This document shows positions 41,972 through 51,136 of a stretch of 64,000 nt of DNA, in pieces. Under the pieces are notes generated by a model. The model searched no databases and was not told the DNA's origin. It saw nothing but the letters and a program-made list of their open reading frames with translations. How positions within the stretch are numbered: the stretch's first letter is position 1; every line of letters begins with the position of its first letter. The position numbers and the translations under genes are program-made. Source of the stretch: Bacillus sp. FJAT-44742 (GTDB lineage: Bacteria; Bacillota; Bacilli; Bacillales; Marinococcaceae); assembly GCF_002797315.1 (NCBI RefSeq), contig NZ_KZ454936.1, forward strand, positions 2,737,645-2,801,644. Direction: 5' to 3'.

Positions 41972-42838
41972 CTATCTGTAATGGGGGAGGAGAGCGGCCC
42001 CTATCGCCCCTGCCTTTTGCCCCGACAAGGCTTCGTAAATCTCGGCCTCTTTCTTAAATCTCGGGTAGACCAGATGATTTGTCTTTTCCTTGAGCTGGCC
42101 TAAAAAGTATGATGAAGAAGCCATCACTCCTCCTCCCAAGATGAGCTTATCGGGGTTTAATAAAAAGATGACATTCGCAAGCAGTATAGACAGGTTTGTA
42201 GTAAATTTATCCACAATTCCTGCTGATACTTCTTCCTTTTCCACTTCGGCTAAATAAAAGAGTTCTCTTACATTTCCTGGTATACCCGCTCTATGGCATT
42301 GCTTTTCCAATGCTTTTCCACTTACTGCATCTTTAAAGCTTTTGCCGGAATTCATCATCATATAACCGACTTCTCCTGAAAATCCATCTTTACCATGAAC
42401 GATTTCCTTGTTTACAATATAAGAGCCTCCAACGCCTGTGCTAACCGTAAGGTAGAATATACTTTCAGCATCAGCGCCTATACCGTTCACAGCTTCTGCA
42501 AGAGCAGCACAATTTGCATCATTTTCAACCAATACAGGAACCCCCCAGTATTGTTCCATCATTTCTTTTAAGGGAACGTTCTCCCATCCAGGCAGGTTTG
42601 GGGGACTCTTTATAACCCCTTTCCAAGGATCTAAAGGGCCAGGGCTTCCTATCCCTATCCCTCCTACCTTTTCATTTTCTTTAACAAATGCTGTTATTTC
42701 ATTAATTTCCTCAATAATCTCTTTAGGCCCTCTTTCGGGATGAGTACTTCTAATTTCTTCATTTAAAATTTCTTGTTTCTCATTTAGTAACACCGCTCGA
42801 ATATTTGTGCCCCCGATGTCTACGCCTACTGTATTCAT
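41972..42838 (-). CDS. ROK-family sugar kinase lacking the zinc motif
   Basis: 288 residues. ROK features: GVDIGGTNIRAVLL (ATP phosphate site), GIGIGSPGPLDPW, VENDANCAALAEA with catalytic Asp107, TVSTGVGGSYIV, and LGGGVM. The usual zinc-binding CxCGxxGCxE and its histidine are absent: the expected EIGH reads EVGY and the cysteine cluster is replaced by a short loop (NSGKSFKDAVSGKALEK). It probably phosphorylates glucose or another hexose. No ribosome site is seen because repeat copy 2 ends at base 42840, next to the start codon. Confidence 0.85.
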   Translation of the reverse strand: MNTVGVDIGGTNIRAVLLNEKQEILNEEIRSTHPERGPKEIIEEINEITAFVKENEKVGGIGIGSPGPLDPWKGVIKSPPNLPGWENVPLKEMMEQYWGVPVLVENDANCAALAEAVNGIGADAESIFYLTVSTGVGGSYIVNKEIVHGKDGFSGEVGYMMMNSGKSFKDAVSGKALEKQCHRAGIPGNVRELFYLAEVEKEEVSAGIVDKFTTNLSILLANVIFLLNPDKLILGGGVMASSSYFLGQLKEKTNHLVYPRFKKEAEIYEALSGQKAGAIGAALLPHYR

Positions 42839-42839
42839 A

Positions 42840-42933
42840 GGTGCCTGGCACCACTTTCCCTTGTCATGTGCTGCCCCCTTATTTCAACCTTTTCCCCGAA
42901 AGAATGTTACAATCCGTTCTGGTGCCTGGCACC
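42840..42933. repeat. GGTGCCWGGCACC element, full copy 2 (94 bp)
   Basis: Ends GGTGCCTGGCACC at 42840-42852 and 42921-42933. TTGTCA lies eight bases inside the left end and TTACAA eight bases inside the right end. It fills the whole space between the ABC permease stop and the ROK kinase start. Confidence 0.75.
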
Positions 42934-42937
42934 ATGA

Positions 42938-44542
42938 TTATCCGTGAATGTCTCTTTTGTTATATGCAATATACCCAGCCCAAAGGCATAGGACCGTTAG
43001 AAAGGTTAGGGTGGCGAGAGCAGTAACATTCACATCCTCTACCGGGAGCTGTGGCACATGCCCATATGGTGAGAGGGCAGAAAGCCACTCTTCAAATTGC
43101 AGAAGCCCTCCCAGGTAGACAACAATAAAGGAATAAAGCAAGTAACCCCAAACAGCCGACACAGCATTAGGGGCTTTTCCAATCAGGAGTACAGCAATCG
43201 AAACCATGAACCAAATTGCCGGGAGGTAAACCATCCCTGCGCTATATAGGGTTTCAAAAGCAAGGCCCTCCTCCATAGAAATATTCCCTGCAATCCATAG
43301 ACCGGTAATAGCAAGTGACATCATAACAAAAGAAACAATAACTGAAATAAGCAAGTAACTGCCAAGGAGGCCGTTTCTAGATACACTGCGGCTTAGTATA
43401 TGGTCTATTCGATTTTTCTTCTCTTCACTTACAATTTTTAAAACTGCCATAAGTGCTGGAATCGTGGAGATCATAGCCATAATTGCCATCAGCATTGTGA
43501 TAAATTGCTCAGTTAAAGTAAATCCCTCTATGGCTGGAAGCATTTCTTCCATCATCTCGATCCCTTCAATAAATGCTTCCAAGTCTCCCAGTACTGATCC
43601 ATAGGATACACCAAGAACAAACATGCCGACTCCCCAGGTAATCAAGCTGACTCTCTGCAATCTGAAAGCTAGGCCCAATGGACTAAGCAAAGAGCCTGAT
43701 CCCCGGCTTTTTCCTGGCCTTTCCGGAAAAAAACCCGCACCGATGTCACGAATGGCTTGCAAATAAAGAGCAACAATGAATAATATAATCGAAATAACCA
43801 ACGTGACTATGATAGGCCACCAGTAGTTAGATACATATACTTCTGTTCCTAAAATCCACCCTAATGGGGATGCCCAGGACAAAGTCTGATTGCCTACATC
43901 TCCAATAGCCCGAATCAGATAAGAAAGCCCGAGCACAGCAAACGAAAACCCTATCACACCTCTTGAGTTATTTAGTAGTTGAGCGAAAATCGCGGTGAGA
44001 CTTGTGAAGAATATTCCTGTAGCCCCTAAAGCTGCTCCGTATAATAAAGACCCTTCTAAATCCATGCTCTCAATTCCAAACGAGTACAGACCGAGACCAA
44101 TCACTAACGCTACCAACAGATTAACCACAAACAATACCATAACCGCTGCCGTTGTAGGAGCTAATCTTCCAGAAGGAAGTGAACGAATAAGTTCTACCCT
44201 CCCGGCTTCCTCATCAGCTCTTGTAGAACGAACAAGAAGAAGAATACTCATGATGGCTACCGTAACAGCAGTAAAAAGGAGCATCTGATGAGCCATCATC
44301 GCACCTGTAGTATAGTTATCCAAACCATATCCCTGGCCTACCATAGCAGTCATAGCTGGATTGTGCATTGTATCGGCTATGGCCTGCCGTTCTTGCTCAT
44401 TTTGGTAAAGGTCTGTAAAAGCTAAAGCTGTCACAAAGGTAAGGCCTGCTAAAGCGATCAGCCAAACGGTAATTCTGAACCGGTCTTTTTTAAAATAAAA
44501 GGAGGCTGCCTTTCCTGTATTCTTAAACAGCTTTTCACTCAT
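42938..44542 (-). CDS. ABC-2-type transporter permease, large form
   Basis: 534-residue membrane protein with about 12 helices, a duplicated six-helix permease as in the family annotated as exporters of polyketide antibiotics. N-terminal KTGKAASFYFKKDRFRITVWLIALAG; charged coupling loops such as RSTRADEEAGRVELIRSLPSGRLAPTTAA and SEEKKNRIDHILSRSVSRNGLL contact the ATPase. Start codon and the ATPase stop share one base (TAATG), so the two are coupled. Substrate unknown; likely drug or antimicrobial export. Confidence 0.9.
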   Translation of the reverse strand: MSEKLFKNTGKAASFYFKKDRFRITVWLIALAGLTFVTALAFTDLYQNEQERQAIADTMHNPAMTAMVGQGYGLDNYTTGAMMAHQMLLFTAVTVAIMSILLLVRSTRADEEAGRVELIRSLPSGRLAPTTAAVMVLFVVNLLVALVIGLGLYSFGIESMDLEGSLLYGAALGATGIFFTSLTAIFAQLLNNSRGVIGFSFAVLGLSYLIRAIGDVGNQTLSWASPLGWILGTEVYVSNYWWPIIVTLVISIILFIVALYLQAIRDIGAGFFPERPGKSRGSGSLLSPLGLAFRLQRVSLITWGVGMFVLGVSYGSVLGDLEAFIEGIEMMEEMLPAIEGFTLTEQFITMLMAIMAMISTIPALMAVLKIVSEEKKNRIDHILSRSVSRNGLLGSYLLISVIVSFVMMSLAITGLWIAGNISMEEGLAFETLYSAGMVYLPAIWFMVSIAVLLIGKAPNAVSAVWGYLLYSFIVVYLGGLLQFEEWLSALSPYGHVPQLPVEDVNVTALATLTFLTVLCLWAGYIAYNKRDIHG

Positions 44543-45456
44543 TAAGACTCCCCTCCGTTCCTTTCCCGAGAAGAAGAGGAAGTTTCATAATGGCGCATAA
44601 ATAAATCCTCCAGTGTGGGAGGAGCACTTTCCAGTTTAACTACTCCAAACTGACTTATATATTTTATTACTTGGTCCAGGTCCTCTGTATTTACTTGAAA
44701 GGAAAGAGCCTGTTCTTTCTTTTCTATATGATAAACTCCTTTTACCTCTTCAATTGCTGTGATTGGCTCTTTGGTTTCCACTGAAAGACTGGTCCTTGTC
44801 AAATGCCGAAGTTCCTTTAAGGAGCCTGATTCTATCATTTTGCCCTGCCTGATAATCCCTACCTGGTCACATAACCTTTCTACTTCTGAAAGGATATGGC
44901 TTGAAAGTATGACACTTTTCCCTTGTGTCTTTGCTTCCTGAACGCATTCTTGAAAAACTCGTTCCATTAATGGATCCAGGCCTGAAGTAGGCTCATCAAA
45001 AATATAAAGATCCGCTTCCGAGGACAACGCAGAAATTAAAGCGACCTTTTGCCGATTTCCTTTTGAATACGCTCGGCATTTTTTTGAAGGATCAAAATCA
45101 AATCTTTCTATTAATTCCTCCCGTCGGCTTTGATCACCCGCTCCTCGTAATTTCACAAACAAATCAATGACCTCTCCTCCCGTTAAGTTAGGCCATAAAT
45201 TAACGTCTCCTGGTACATATGCAAGTCGTTTATGAAGCTCCACAGCATCTTTCCATGCATCTTTTCCAAAGATCCTGGCCTCACCGCTTGTGGCCTTTAA
45301 TACGCCTAATAATATCCGGATCGTTGTAGACTTTCCTGCTCCATTCGGGCCGATAAACCCGTAAACCTCCCCCTCTTTCACTTCCATATTTACGCCATCC
45401 AGTGCCATAACCTTTCCAAACCTTTTGGTTAAGCTTTTCGTTTGCAGAACATTCAT
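44542..45456 (-). CDS. ABC transporter ATP-binding protein
   Basis: 304 residues. Walker A GPNGAGKSTTIR, signature AYSKGNRQKVALISAL (SKGNRQK in place of LSGGQ), Walker B LYIFDEPTSGLDP and switch histidine in SSHILSEVERL. The C-terminal 80 residues form the extra domain common in drug-export ATPases. GGGGAGG precedes the ATG. Middle gene of the tetR-ATPase-permease operon. Confidence 0.94.
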   Translation of the reverse strand: MNVLQTKSLTKRFGKVMALDGVNMEVKEGEVYGFIGPNGAGKSTTIRILLGVLKATSGEARIFGKDAWKDAVELHKRLAYVPGDVNLWPNLTGGEVIDLFVKLRGAGDQSRREELIERFDFDPSKKCRAYSKGNRQKVALISALSSEADLYIFDEPTSGLDPLMERVFQECVQEAKTQGKSVILSSHILSEVERLCDQVGIIRQGKMIESGSLKELRHLTRTSLSVETKEPITAIEEVKGVYHIEKKEQALSFQVNTEDLDQVIKYISQFGVVKLESAPPTLEDLFMRHYETSSSSRERNGGES

Positions 45457-45470
45457 TTTTCTGCCTCCCC

Positions 45471-46094
45471 TTACTTATAAAAGCTTGTTTTTAAGATCTC
45501 CAGATACTCGTCAAACTCCTCCCAATAAGGTTCAATATCCACTGAGGTAAAAGGCTTTCCTTTAAGCTTGTTAAGCAGTTCATTTTGATAGCCTTCCATC
45601 GACCATCGGATCAGCTTAAATGCCTTGTCTACGTCAATATCCTTTCGAAAAAAAGAGTAGTCGATATTTTTGTATAAAATTGAGTTGCCAAGTGTCTGAA
45701 GCTTTAAAATTTCGGCATGTAATTCCTTTGGCAGTTGTTCCTTATCACTCAGCAGCAGTGCCCCCATAAATTGAAATACGTGAGGATGATCAGCAAAAGC
45801 TTGCATCTTCATCTTCGAAGCATGTTTAAATCGTTCAATAAAATCTCTTTCTTCTTCATTAATCTTTTTAATATAACGGTTGATTGTTACATCCAGACTA
45901 TACTTTACAAGGTAGCGGTACAATTCTTGTTTATTCTTAAAATAATAAAACAACATCCCCTTGCCGATCCCTGCTTTTTTTACGATACGATTAGTAGAAG
46001 CCTGATCAAATTCGTGCTCAGCAAATTCCTGCAGTGCGGCATTTAATATCCGCTGCTGCTTTTCACCTTCTAAGTTGTTAAACGTCTCGGACAT
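45471..46094 (-). CDS. TetR-family regulator of the ABC exporter operon
   Basis: 207 residues. DNA-binding domain at about residues 10-55 (QRILNAALQEFAEHEFDQASTNRIVKKAGIGKGMLFYYFKNKQELY), then a helical ligand domain. It is first gene of the operon, 14 bases before the ATPase gene. Two GACCAT-type palindromes lie directly upstream (46143-46161 and 46076-46092 region), so autoregulation is very likely. The ribosome site is weak. Confidence 0.9.
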   Translation of the reverse strand: MSETFNNLEGEKQQRILNAALQEFAEHEFDQASTNRIVKKAGIGKGMLFYYFKNKQELYRYLVKYSLDVTINRYIKKINEEERDFIERFKHASKMKMQAFADHPHVFQFMGALLLSDKEQLPKELHAEILKLQTLGNSILYKNIDYSFFRKDIDVDKAFKLIRWSMEGYQNELLNKLKGKPFTSVDIEPYWEEFDEYLEILKTSFYK

Positions 46095-46142
46095 GCCTTC
46101 ATTTATCTCCCCTCTTACTCATTTATTTCACTACTGTGCAAA

Positions 46143-46161
46143 ATAGACCATTATGGTCTAT
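46143..46161. promoter_or_regulatory. TetR operator 1
   Basis: ATAGACCAT-T-ATGGTCTAT, a perfect 9+9 palindrome 49 bases upstream of the regulator start. Confidence 0.75.
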
Positions 46162-46175
46162 AAATCATAACACTA

Positions 46176-46192
46176 TCGACCATAGTGGTCAA
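46176..46192. promoter_or_regulatory. TetR operator 2
   Basis: TCGACCATAGTGGTCAA, same GACCAT/ATGGTC core with one mismatch. Its centre is 32 bases from operator 1, three turns of the helix. Confidence 0.65.
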
Positions 46193-46241
46193 TCAGAATT
46201 TTCCATTATCTTGTTTCTTTACGAGGCAAAAGAATGTAAAT

Positions 46242-46288
46242 AAAAAAATGCCCTGAATTCTTTTAAGAAAAGAAAACAGAGCATTTTT
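46242..46288 (-). terminator. Terminator of the cation antiporter gene
   Basis: AAATGCTCTG / CAGGGCATTT stem (one G-U) with a seven-T run on the minus strand. Confidence 0.75.
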
Positions 46289-47246
46289 AATTTCGGATAA
46301 TAATATAAACAAGGTAACCAATGTAGGCCGCTACCAGCAATAATCCTTCCAGTTTCCCAACCTTACATTCAGTACGGGAAAAAATAAACAACACTATCGT
46401 CAAAATCAACATAACAATGACATCAAAATATATTTTAGTTTCTACTGGAAGAGGAATAATAAGAGACGCAGCTCCAAGGACAAAGAGGATATTAAAGATT
46501 GAACTGCCGACTATGTTTCCTAAGGCAATTTCACTTTCTTTTTTTAACGCAGCAGTTACTGAAATAACCAGTTCCGGCAAAGATGAGCCGATAGCTACAA
46601 TCGTCAGTCCCACCAGTGTTTCACTCATGCCAAACCTGATTGCAATTTCAGTACTGCTTTCTACCACCAGATATCCTCCAAAAATGATTGCCGCAAGTCC
46701 TCCTGTGGAGAAAAGAATATGTCTTCCCCATTTCCGTTTATCCGGTTGTTCGGTGATCTCTTTTTCCATTTGGCTGCGATTATTTCTCGCTGCTTCTATG
46801 ACGTAATACAAAAATATAGCAAAAAACAAAAGAAAAATGATGCCGTCTCCCCTGGTAATGACGTTCACAGCAGTGTTTTCAAGATACTGATCACTCATCA
46901 AAACAAGCAGCACAATACATGCCAGAAAGGCAAAAGGAATCTCCTTTTTAATGGTAGCATTTGTAACCTTTAATGGAGAGAGAAATGCCGTTACACCTAC
47001 GACAAGAGCTATATTAATGATATTGCTTCCTACCACATTACCAAGGGTTACTCCTGCACTTCCTTCCAATGCAGCTATGATACTTACTGTTGCTTCTGGT
47101 GCACCTGTGCCAAATGCTACGATTGTAAGACCCACAAGCAAAGGCGAGATTCGGAGCAGCTTTGCGATCGCAGCCGTGCTTTCGACAAAGTAATCAGCTC
47201 CTTTTACGAGCAGCACAAATCCGAGGACCAGCAATAGATATACCAT
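46287..47246 (-). CDS. Calcium/sodium antiporter (CaCA family, YrbG-like)
   Basis: 319 residues, ten helices in two inverted repeats. The alpha repeats read GLTIVAFGTGAPEATVSI...LGNVVGSNIINIALV and GLTIVAIGSSLPELVISV...LGNIVGSSIFNILFV, including the acidic ion-binding glutamates. It exchanges cytoplasmic Ca2+ or similar cations for Na+ or H+. Single gene with its own terminator. Confidence 0.92.
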   Translation of the reverse strand: MVYLLLVLGFVLLVKGADYFVESTAAIAKLLRISPLLVGLTIVAFGTGAPEATVSIIAALEGSAGVTLGNVVGSNIINIALVVGVTAFLSPLKVTNATIKKEIPFAFLACIVLLVLMSDQYLENTAVNVITRGDGIIFLLFFAIFLYYVIEAARNNRSQMEKEITEQPDKRKWGRHILFSTGGLAAIIFGGYLVVESSTEIAIRFGMSETLVGLTIVAIGSSLPELVISVTAALKKESEIALGNIVGSSIFNILFVLGAASLIIPLPVETKIYFDVIVMLILTIVLFIFSRTECKVGKLEGLLLVAAYIGYLVYIIIRN

Positions 47247-47398
47247 ATTTCCTTATCCATCCCTTTACTATTCTATATAGATAAGGTGTACGATTTCATC
47301 CTATCCTATCCTGGTCTTTTCCTTTGTTTTTCACTCATCTTTTTATAAAAAACGGGGGATACTATTCTTATTACTTCTGGGTGAAAATGGAGGACGCT

Positions 47399-47857
47399 AT
47401 GCTTTTTAACATATTCTTCGGGTTTGTACTTCCATGGATTATTCTTTTTGTTCTTTGGCGAAAATTCCCTGAAGTCATTATTCTCTTTGTTCCTCTTGGG
47501 ATTGCCATAGCCTTTGTTTCTAATGATTGGGGTATGAATATTTTTTGGTATACAGAACCCTATATTGAAAAAAATGAATCTTTGTCTGCCTTTCCTTTGA
47601 ATCTTGGATACTTTCCTCTCATGGCTTGCTTATTTGTTACGGCGATCATTAAGTATCAATTTTCAAGGATTACATTAATAGTATTTTTCACAATTCTCTT
47701 TAGTGCTCTTGAATATATAGCCCTCGTTTTCGGAAGAGTTCATTATTTGAATGGCTGGAATATCATTTTCACTTCAGGCATATATCTTGCTGGCTTTGTT
47801 ATAACCTCGGTGTATGCAAACCTCCTTTCGAAATATAAAATGCTTTCCCTAACGTAG
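47399..47857 (+). CDS. Small polytopic membrane protein, possibly CBO0543-like
   Basis: 152 residues with about five hydrophobic helices and few charged loops (LWRKFPEV, FWYTEPYIEKNESL). Layout and an aromatic FWYTEPY segment recall CBO0543-type membrane proteins of Bacilli and Clostridia; this is tentative. ATG at 47399 has GGAGG five bases upstream; an in-frame ATG four codons earlier has a poor site. Function unknown. Confidence 0.6.
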   Translation: MLFNIFFGFVLPWIILFVLWRKFPEVIILFVPLGIAIAFVSNDWGMNIFWYTEPYIEKNESLSAFPLNLGYFPLMACLFVTAIIKYQFSRITLIVFFTILFSALEYIALVFGRVHYLNGWNIIFTSGIYLAGFVITSVYANLLSKYKMLSLT

Positions 47858-47911
47858 TTATTCTACATATCAAGGTAGGTACTATATGAAAAATTATTGT
47901 GCACCCTTAGT

Positions 47912-47938
47912 AAAAAAAAGCTGCCCGAGGCAGCTTTA
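47912..47938. terminator. Terminator of namA
   Basis: AAAGCTGCC / GGCAGCTTT stem followed by an eight-T run on the minus strand. Confidence 0.85.
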
Positions 47939-47956
47939 TTATTTGAACGTGGTACG

Positions 47957-48988
47957 TTATTTACTTGGAAATCCCGTTAAATACTGTTTAGGTACATCTA
48001 TCTCTTTATTTAAAGCAGCGGCAGCTTCCAGGGTCCAATAAGGATTTCTCAGCATTCCTCTTCCCACGGCCACAAGGTCTCCATCTTGATTTCCAACAAC
48101 AGCGTTTGCCAGATGAGGTTCATCCAAGCGTCCTACTGCGATAACAGGCACCTGTAACGAATCTTTAATTTCTCTGGCTAAAGGGACCTGGTATGCCGCA
48201 TGGGTTCCTGGCTTGCCTGCGGCCGCAATTTCCCCCTCACCGCCGGCACTAATGTGAAACATATCAACCCCTGCTTGCTGATATTCTTTTGAAAAGCTTA
48301 TGCTCTCTTTGATCCCATAGCCTCCTTCCACATATTCCATTGCAGAAATTCGCATGATTAAAGGCATATCCTCTGGCATTTCACTTTTTGCAGCCTTAAT
48401 AACTTCTTTGCCAAACCTGGCTCGGTCTTCTCCATATTCATCCGTTCTTTTATTTGTGAGAGGAGACTGAAATTGATGAATAAGGTATCCATGAGCACCG
48501 TGAATTTCAATAGTATCCACTCCGGCTTTGACAGCACGTCGCACAGCCAGACGAAACTTCTCTACCATCTCTTTTACTTCGTCTGTCGTTAATTCCCGGG
48601 GAACCTTATATTTCTCACTAAAACGAATCGCCGAGGGAGCAACCGGCTCTTCTGCATCCTCAGCTTTCCTTCCAGCGTGAGCTATTTGAATCCCTGCCTT
48701 TGCTCCGTGCCTGTGTGCCTCATCAATAATGCGGGCAAAGGCAGGGATTTGTTCATCTGACCACAGTCCCAGGTCATAATCCGATATTCGTCCATCCGGT
48801 TCCACATCAGTCATCTCAATGATAATTAAACCAGTTCCTCCGACAGCCCTGCTCACATAATGAATATAATGCCATTCATTTGGCACACCGTCTTTTTTTG
48901 TAACTGAATACTGGCACATGGGTGGCATAACGACTCGATTTTTAAGTTCTAATCCTTTTATTTTGTAATTACTGAATAAATGATCCAT
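47957..48988 (-). CDS. namA: NADPH dehydrogenase NamA (old yellow enzyme, YqjM-type)
   Basis: 343-residue FMN-dependent ene-reductase. It matches YqjM: NRVVMPPMCQYS with the redox-tuning cysteine (Cys25), QIAHAGRKA with the substrate-binding histidine, HGAHGYLIHQFQSPLTNKRTDEYG, and C-terminal AVGRGMLRNPYW. It reduces activated C=C bonds of unsaturated aldehydes, ketones and nitro compounds with NADPH and is linked to oxidative or electrophile stress. AAAGGAG precedes the ATG. Confidence 0.95.
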   Translation of the reverse strand: MDHLFSNYKIKGLELKNRVVMPPMCQYSVTKKDGVPNEWHYIHYVSRAVGGTGLIIIEMTDVEPDGRISDYDLGLWSDEQIPAFARIIDEAHRHGAKAGIQIAHAGRKAEDAEEPVAPSAIRFSEKYKVPRELTTDEVKEMVEKFRLAVRRAVKAGVDTIEIHGAHGYLIHQFQSPLTNKRTDEYGEDRARFGKEVIKAAKSEMPEDMPLIMRISAMEYVEGGYGIKESISFSKEYQQAGVDMFHISAGGEGEIAAAGKPGTHAAYQVPLAREIKDSLQVPVIAVGRLDEPHLANAVVGNQDGDLVAVGRGMLRNPYWTLEAAAALNKEIDVPKQYLTGFPSK

Positions 48989-49280
48989 TACTTTGTCTCC
49001 TTTGTGAGGTTATTGTTTGTGTCTGACTGGCTTTGTGAAACCTCATGCCTAATCCTCATATTTCACAAACATCTTAACAAAAAAGAAATGAGAAATATAA
49101 TGAACAGCTTCAGCAATCAAAGACAACATTATTATGTACATTATGTGAATTGACTTTGCTCATAAAGGAAGGATGTGTGTTTTAAAGAGTGTATAATATT
49201 ACCGTATTAAAGCACTTTTAAAAACCCCCCTTCCTTTTTTGGAAGAGAGGATATAATAAAAAACTAATTTAATAGCTTAA

Positions 49281-49445
49281 TTACGTTTGGGAATTTTCAT
49301 TCTTCACTTCTATGGTTTGCGTGATAACTAAAAACACTGTGAGTAAGACCGAAAAAAACAATAGCTGGCTCCATTCCTGAAAACGTACTAAACCTGCAGA
49401 ATAAACCGCAGCTAAAATAACGATTAATAATCTAAATAACCCCAA
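49281..49445 (-). CDS. Small two-helix membrane protein
   Basis: 54 residues from the TTG at 49445, which has AGGTGAT upstream. Longer in-frame starts exist to 49520 but have no ribosome site. Two hydrophobic segments (LFRLLIVILAAVYSAG and LLFFSVLLTVFLVITQ) and a charged tail IEVKNENSQT. No family recognised. Confidence 0.45.
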   Translation of the reverse strand: MGLFRLLIVILAAVYSAGLVRFQEWSQLLFFSVLLTVFLVITQTIEVKNENSQT

Positions 49446-49644
49446 TCCATCACCTGCTTTTGAAATATTCCACGTTATGATACCATTACGTACTGTGTAA
49501 CAGCTACCCTTTTTAAACAAAATATTATTTATTATAAATCAAAAAATCGTTTGCCGATAAAAAGACGCGTTAGAACTCAAGGATAGACTGGACTTCTTTA
49601 GCTTTTGACAACTATTCTTATACTGCCTTGTGTAGTTCCTCTTA

Positions 49645-49682
49645 TAAAAAAAGCTGATCTATGTTTTCATAGACCAGCTTCT
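49645..49682 (-). terminator. Terminator of htpX
   Basis: AAGCTGGTCTATG / CATAGATCAGCTT stem with a six-T run on the minus strand. Confidence 0.85.
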
Positions 49683-49693
49683 TACATTTACTA

Positions 49694-50608
49694 CTATCTC
49701 TCTTCAAGACGGGCAATTCTTTCATCAAGATCAGGGTGAGTCGAGAAAAGCCTTGCCATACCGCCTTTTCCGTTGATTTTCATCGTCTGTACGGCCGAAT
49801 CATCGGTACGGTCATTAACCTGAGCTCGGTTAACATGAGTTTTCAACGATCTCAGGGCATGAGCCATTTTATCACGTCCCGCTAAGTCCGCTCCTCCCCG
49901 GTCTGCATGAAATTCCCTGTACCTGGAGTACGCGGTCACTACAAGACTTCCAAGGATGGAAAATAAAATTTGAAAAATAAAGATAGCGGCAAAACGAACA
50001 ACAGTCTGCATTTCTGAACGAACCAGCCTGGAAACAAGAATTGCAGCAATTCTTGCGAAAAAGATGACAAATGTGTTTATTATTCCTTGCAGCAATGTCA
50101 TTGTTACCATATCTCCGTTTGAAACGTGAGCTACTTCATGAGCAATGACTCCTTCCACTGCTGCATCATCCATATGGTTTAAAAGGCCGGATGAAACAGC
50201 GACTAGAGAACGCTTCTTTGTTGGACCAGTCGCAAATGCATTCACTTCAGAAGATTGATAAATACCAACCTCTGGCATATGGGACAGCCCCGCAGCCCGC
50301 GAAAAACGGTGTACCTTTTCCACCACTGCTCTCTCCTGAGAAGACAATGGACCATCTGGATCCAGCACTTTCACTCTCATCATTTTCTTTGCAATATAAC
50401 GTGACATGGCCAAGGATATAAATGAACCCAAAAACCCTGCTAATAAGCTGAATGCCATTAAGGACACGTAATCAATGCCCAGACCAGGGCCGCCTGTATC
50501 ATATGTTCTCTCTAAATCGGTAAAAGAAGTAATGAGCGACCAGACAATAAAAATCGTGGTTATGACCATGATATTAGTTGTTAAGAAAAGAAATATACGT
50601 TTACCCAA
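49694..50608 (-). CDS. htpX: Membrane zinc metalloprotease HtpX
   Basis: 304-residue M48 peptidase. Zinc site HEVAH in [16 protein letters not shown], third ligand likely in [13 protein letters not shown], with two N-terminal and two central membrane helices (about 5-30, 48-70, 165-185, 200-225). It degrades damaged or misassembled membrane proteins. TTG start at 50608 behind CAGGAGG (7-base spacing). Single gene with terminator. Confidence 0.94.
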   Translation of the reverse strand: MGKRIFLFLTTNIMVITTIFIVWSLITSFTDLERTYDTGGPGLGIDYVSLMAFSLLAGFLGSFISLAMSRYIAKKMMRVKVLDPDGPLSSQERAVVEKVHRFSRAAGLSHMPEVGIYQSSEVNAFATGPTKKRSLVAVSSGLLNHMDDAAVEGVIAHEVAHVSNGDMVTMTLLQGIINTFVIFFARIAAILVSRLVRSEMQTVVRFAAIFIFQILFSILGSLVVTAYSRYREFHADRGGADLAGRDKMAHALRSLKTHVNRAQVNDRTDDSAVQTMKINGKGGMARLFSTHPDLDERIARLEER

Positions 50609-50818
50609 TCCAATGCCTCCTGTTATGTGTTGATGTCCCTAGTATAGTTTATAACATTAACTTCCTTCAGGGAGGGAGTTTGTTAGATTGACACAAAAAC
50701 TCTTTGTGGAATTGAAGTAATTCTCTACCCTTTTACCTCTCTGAAGCAGTTCCTTGCTTAGTCTGCCCTCTATTATGCACTCAATATGAAGTAATATTTT
50801 CCCTATGGTGTATGCCCT

Positions 50819-50847
50819 GCATAATTATTCCTGATTTACACATCTTA
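50819..50847 (+). promoter_or_regulatory. Predicted sigma-G promoter of the ger operon
   Basis: GCATA (50819-50823), 17 bases, CATCTTA (50841-50847), matching the forespore pattern GHATR / CATnnTA. It is 23 bases upstream of the first ger gene, as expected for germinant-receptor operons. Confidence 0.65.
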
Positions 50848-50869
50848 ATACAACAAGGAGGAGAGCAGA

Positions 50870-51136
50870 ATGGAGAAGTTTCTTTATTTTTACCTTTTTC
50901 TCAGGATTATACCTGATGCTGAAGTATTTGAAATCGCGCTGGTAACCGCTCTTGTTATCTGGTCTTCTCAATACCTGTTTAATAAATTGTTCAATGCCAC
51001 GCTTCTGCCTTGGATGAGAGAAAGTAATCAAAGAAGAAGGCAACGAGAAGAAAATGAAAGCACAGAGCCCGCCAAAACCTTTTCAGCTCAAGCTGTTAAC
51101 ATCCCTCACCAGAAAAAAGCGGATGACCAATCGTGA
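50870..51136 (+). CDS. 88-residue small protein heading the ger operon
   Basis: A hydrophobic N-terminal half (FLYFYLFLRIIP and FEIALVTALVIWSSQYLFNKLF) suggests one or two membrane helices; the second half is hydrophilic with Arg/Glu/Gln (ESNQRRRQREENES). AAGGAGG precedes the ATG and the stop overlaps the permease start by GTGA. Some germinant-receptor operons carry a small D subunit of 70-80 residues with two helices; size and context fit that role, but the sequence is not one I recognise. Confidence 0.7.
   Translation: MEKFLYFYLFLRIIPDAEVFEIALVTALVIWSSQYLFNKLFNATLLPWMRESNQRRRQREENESTEPAKTFSAQAVNIPHQKKADDQS

Noticed and set aside
46417-46806. 129-codon plus-strand open frame opposite the antiporter gene
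   Set aside because: Shadow of a strong coding gene; no start signals.
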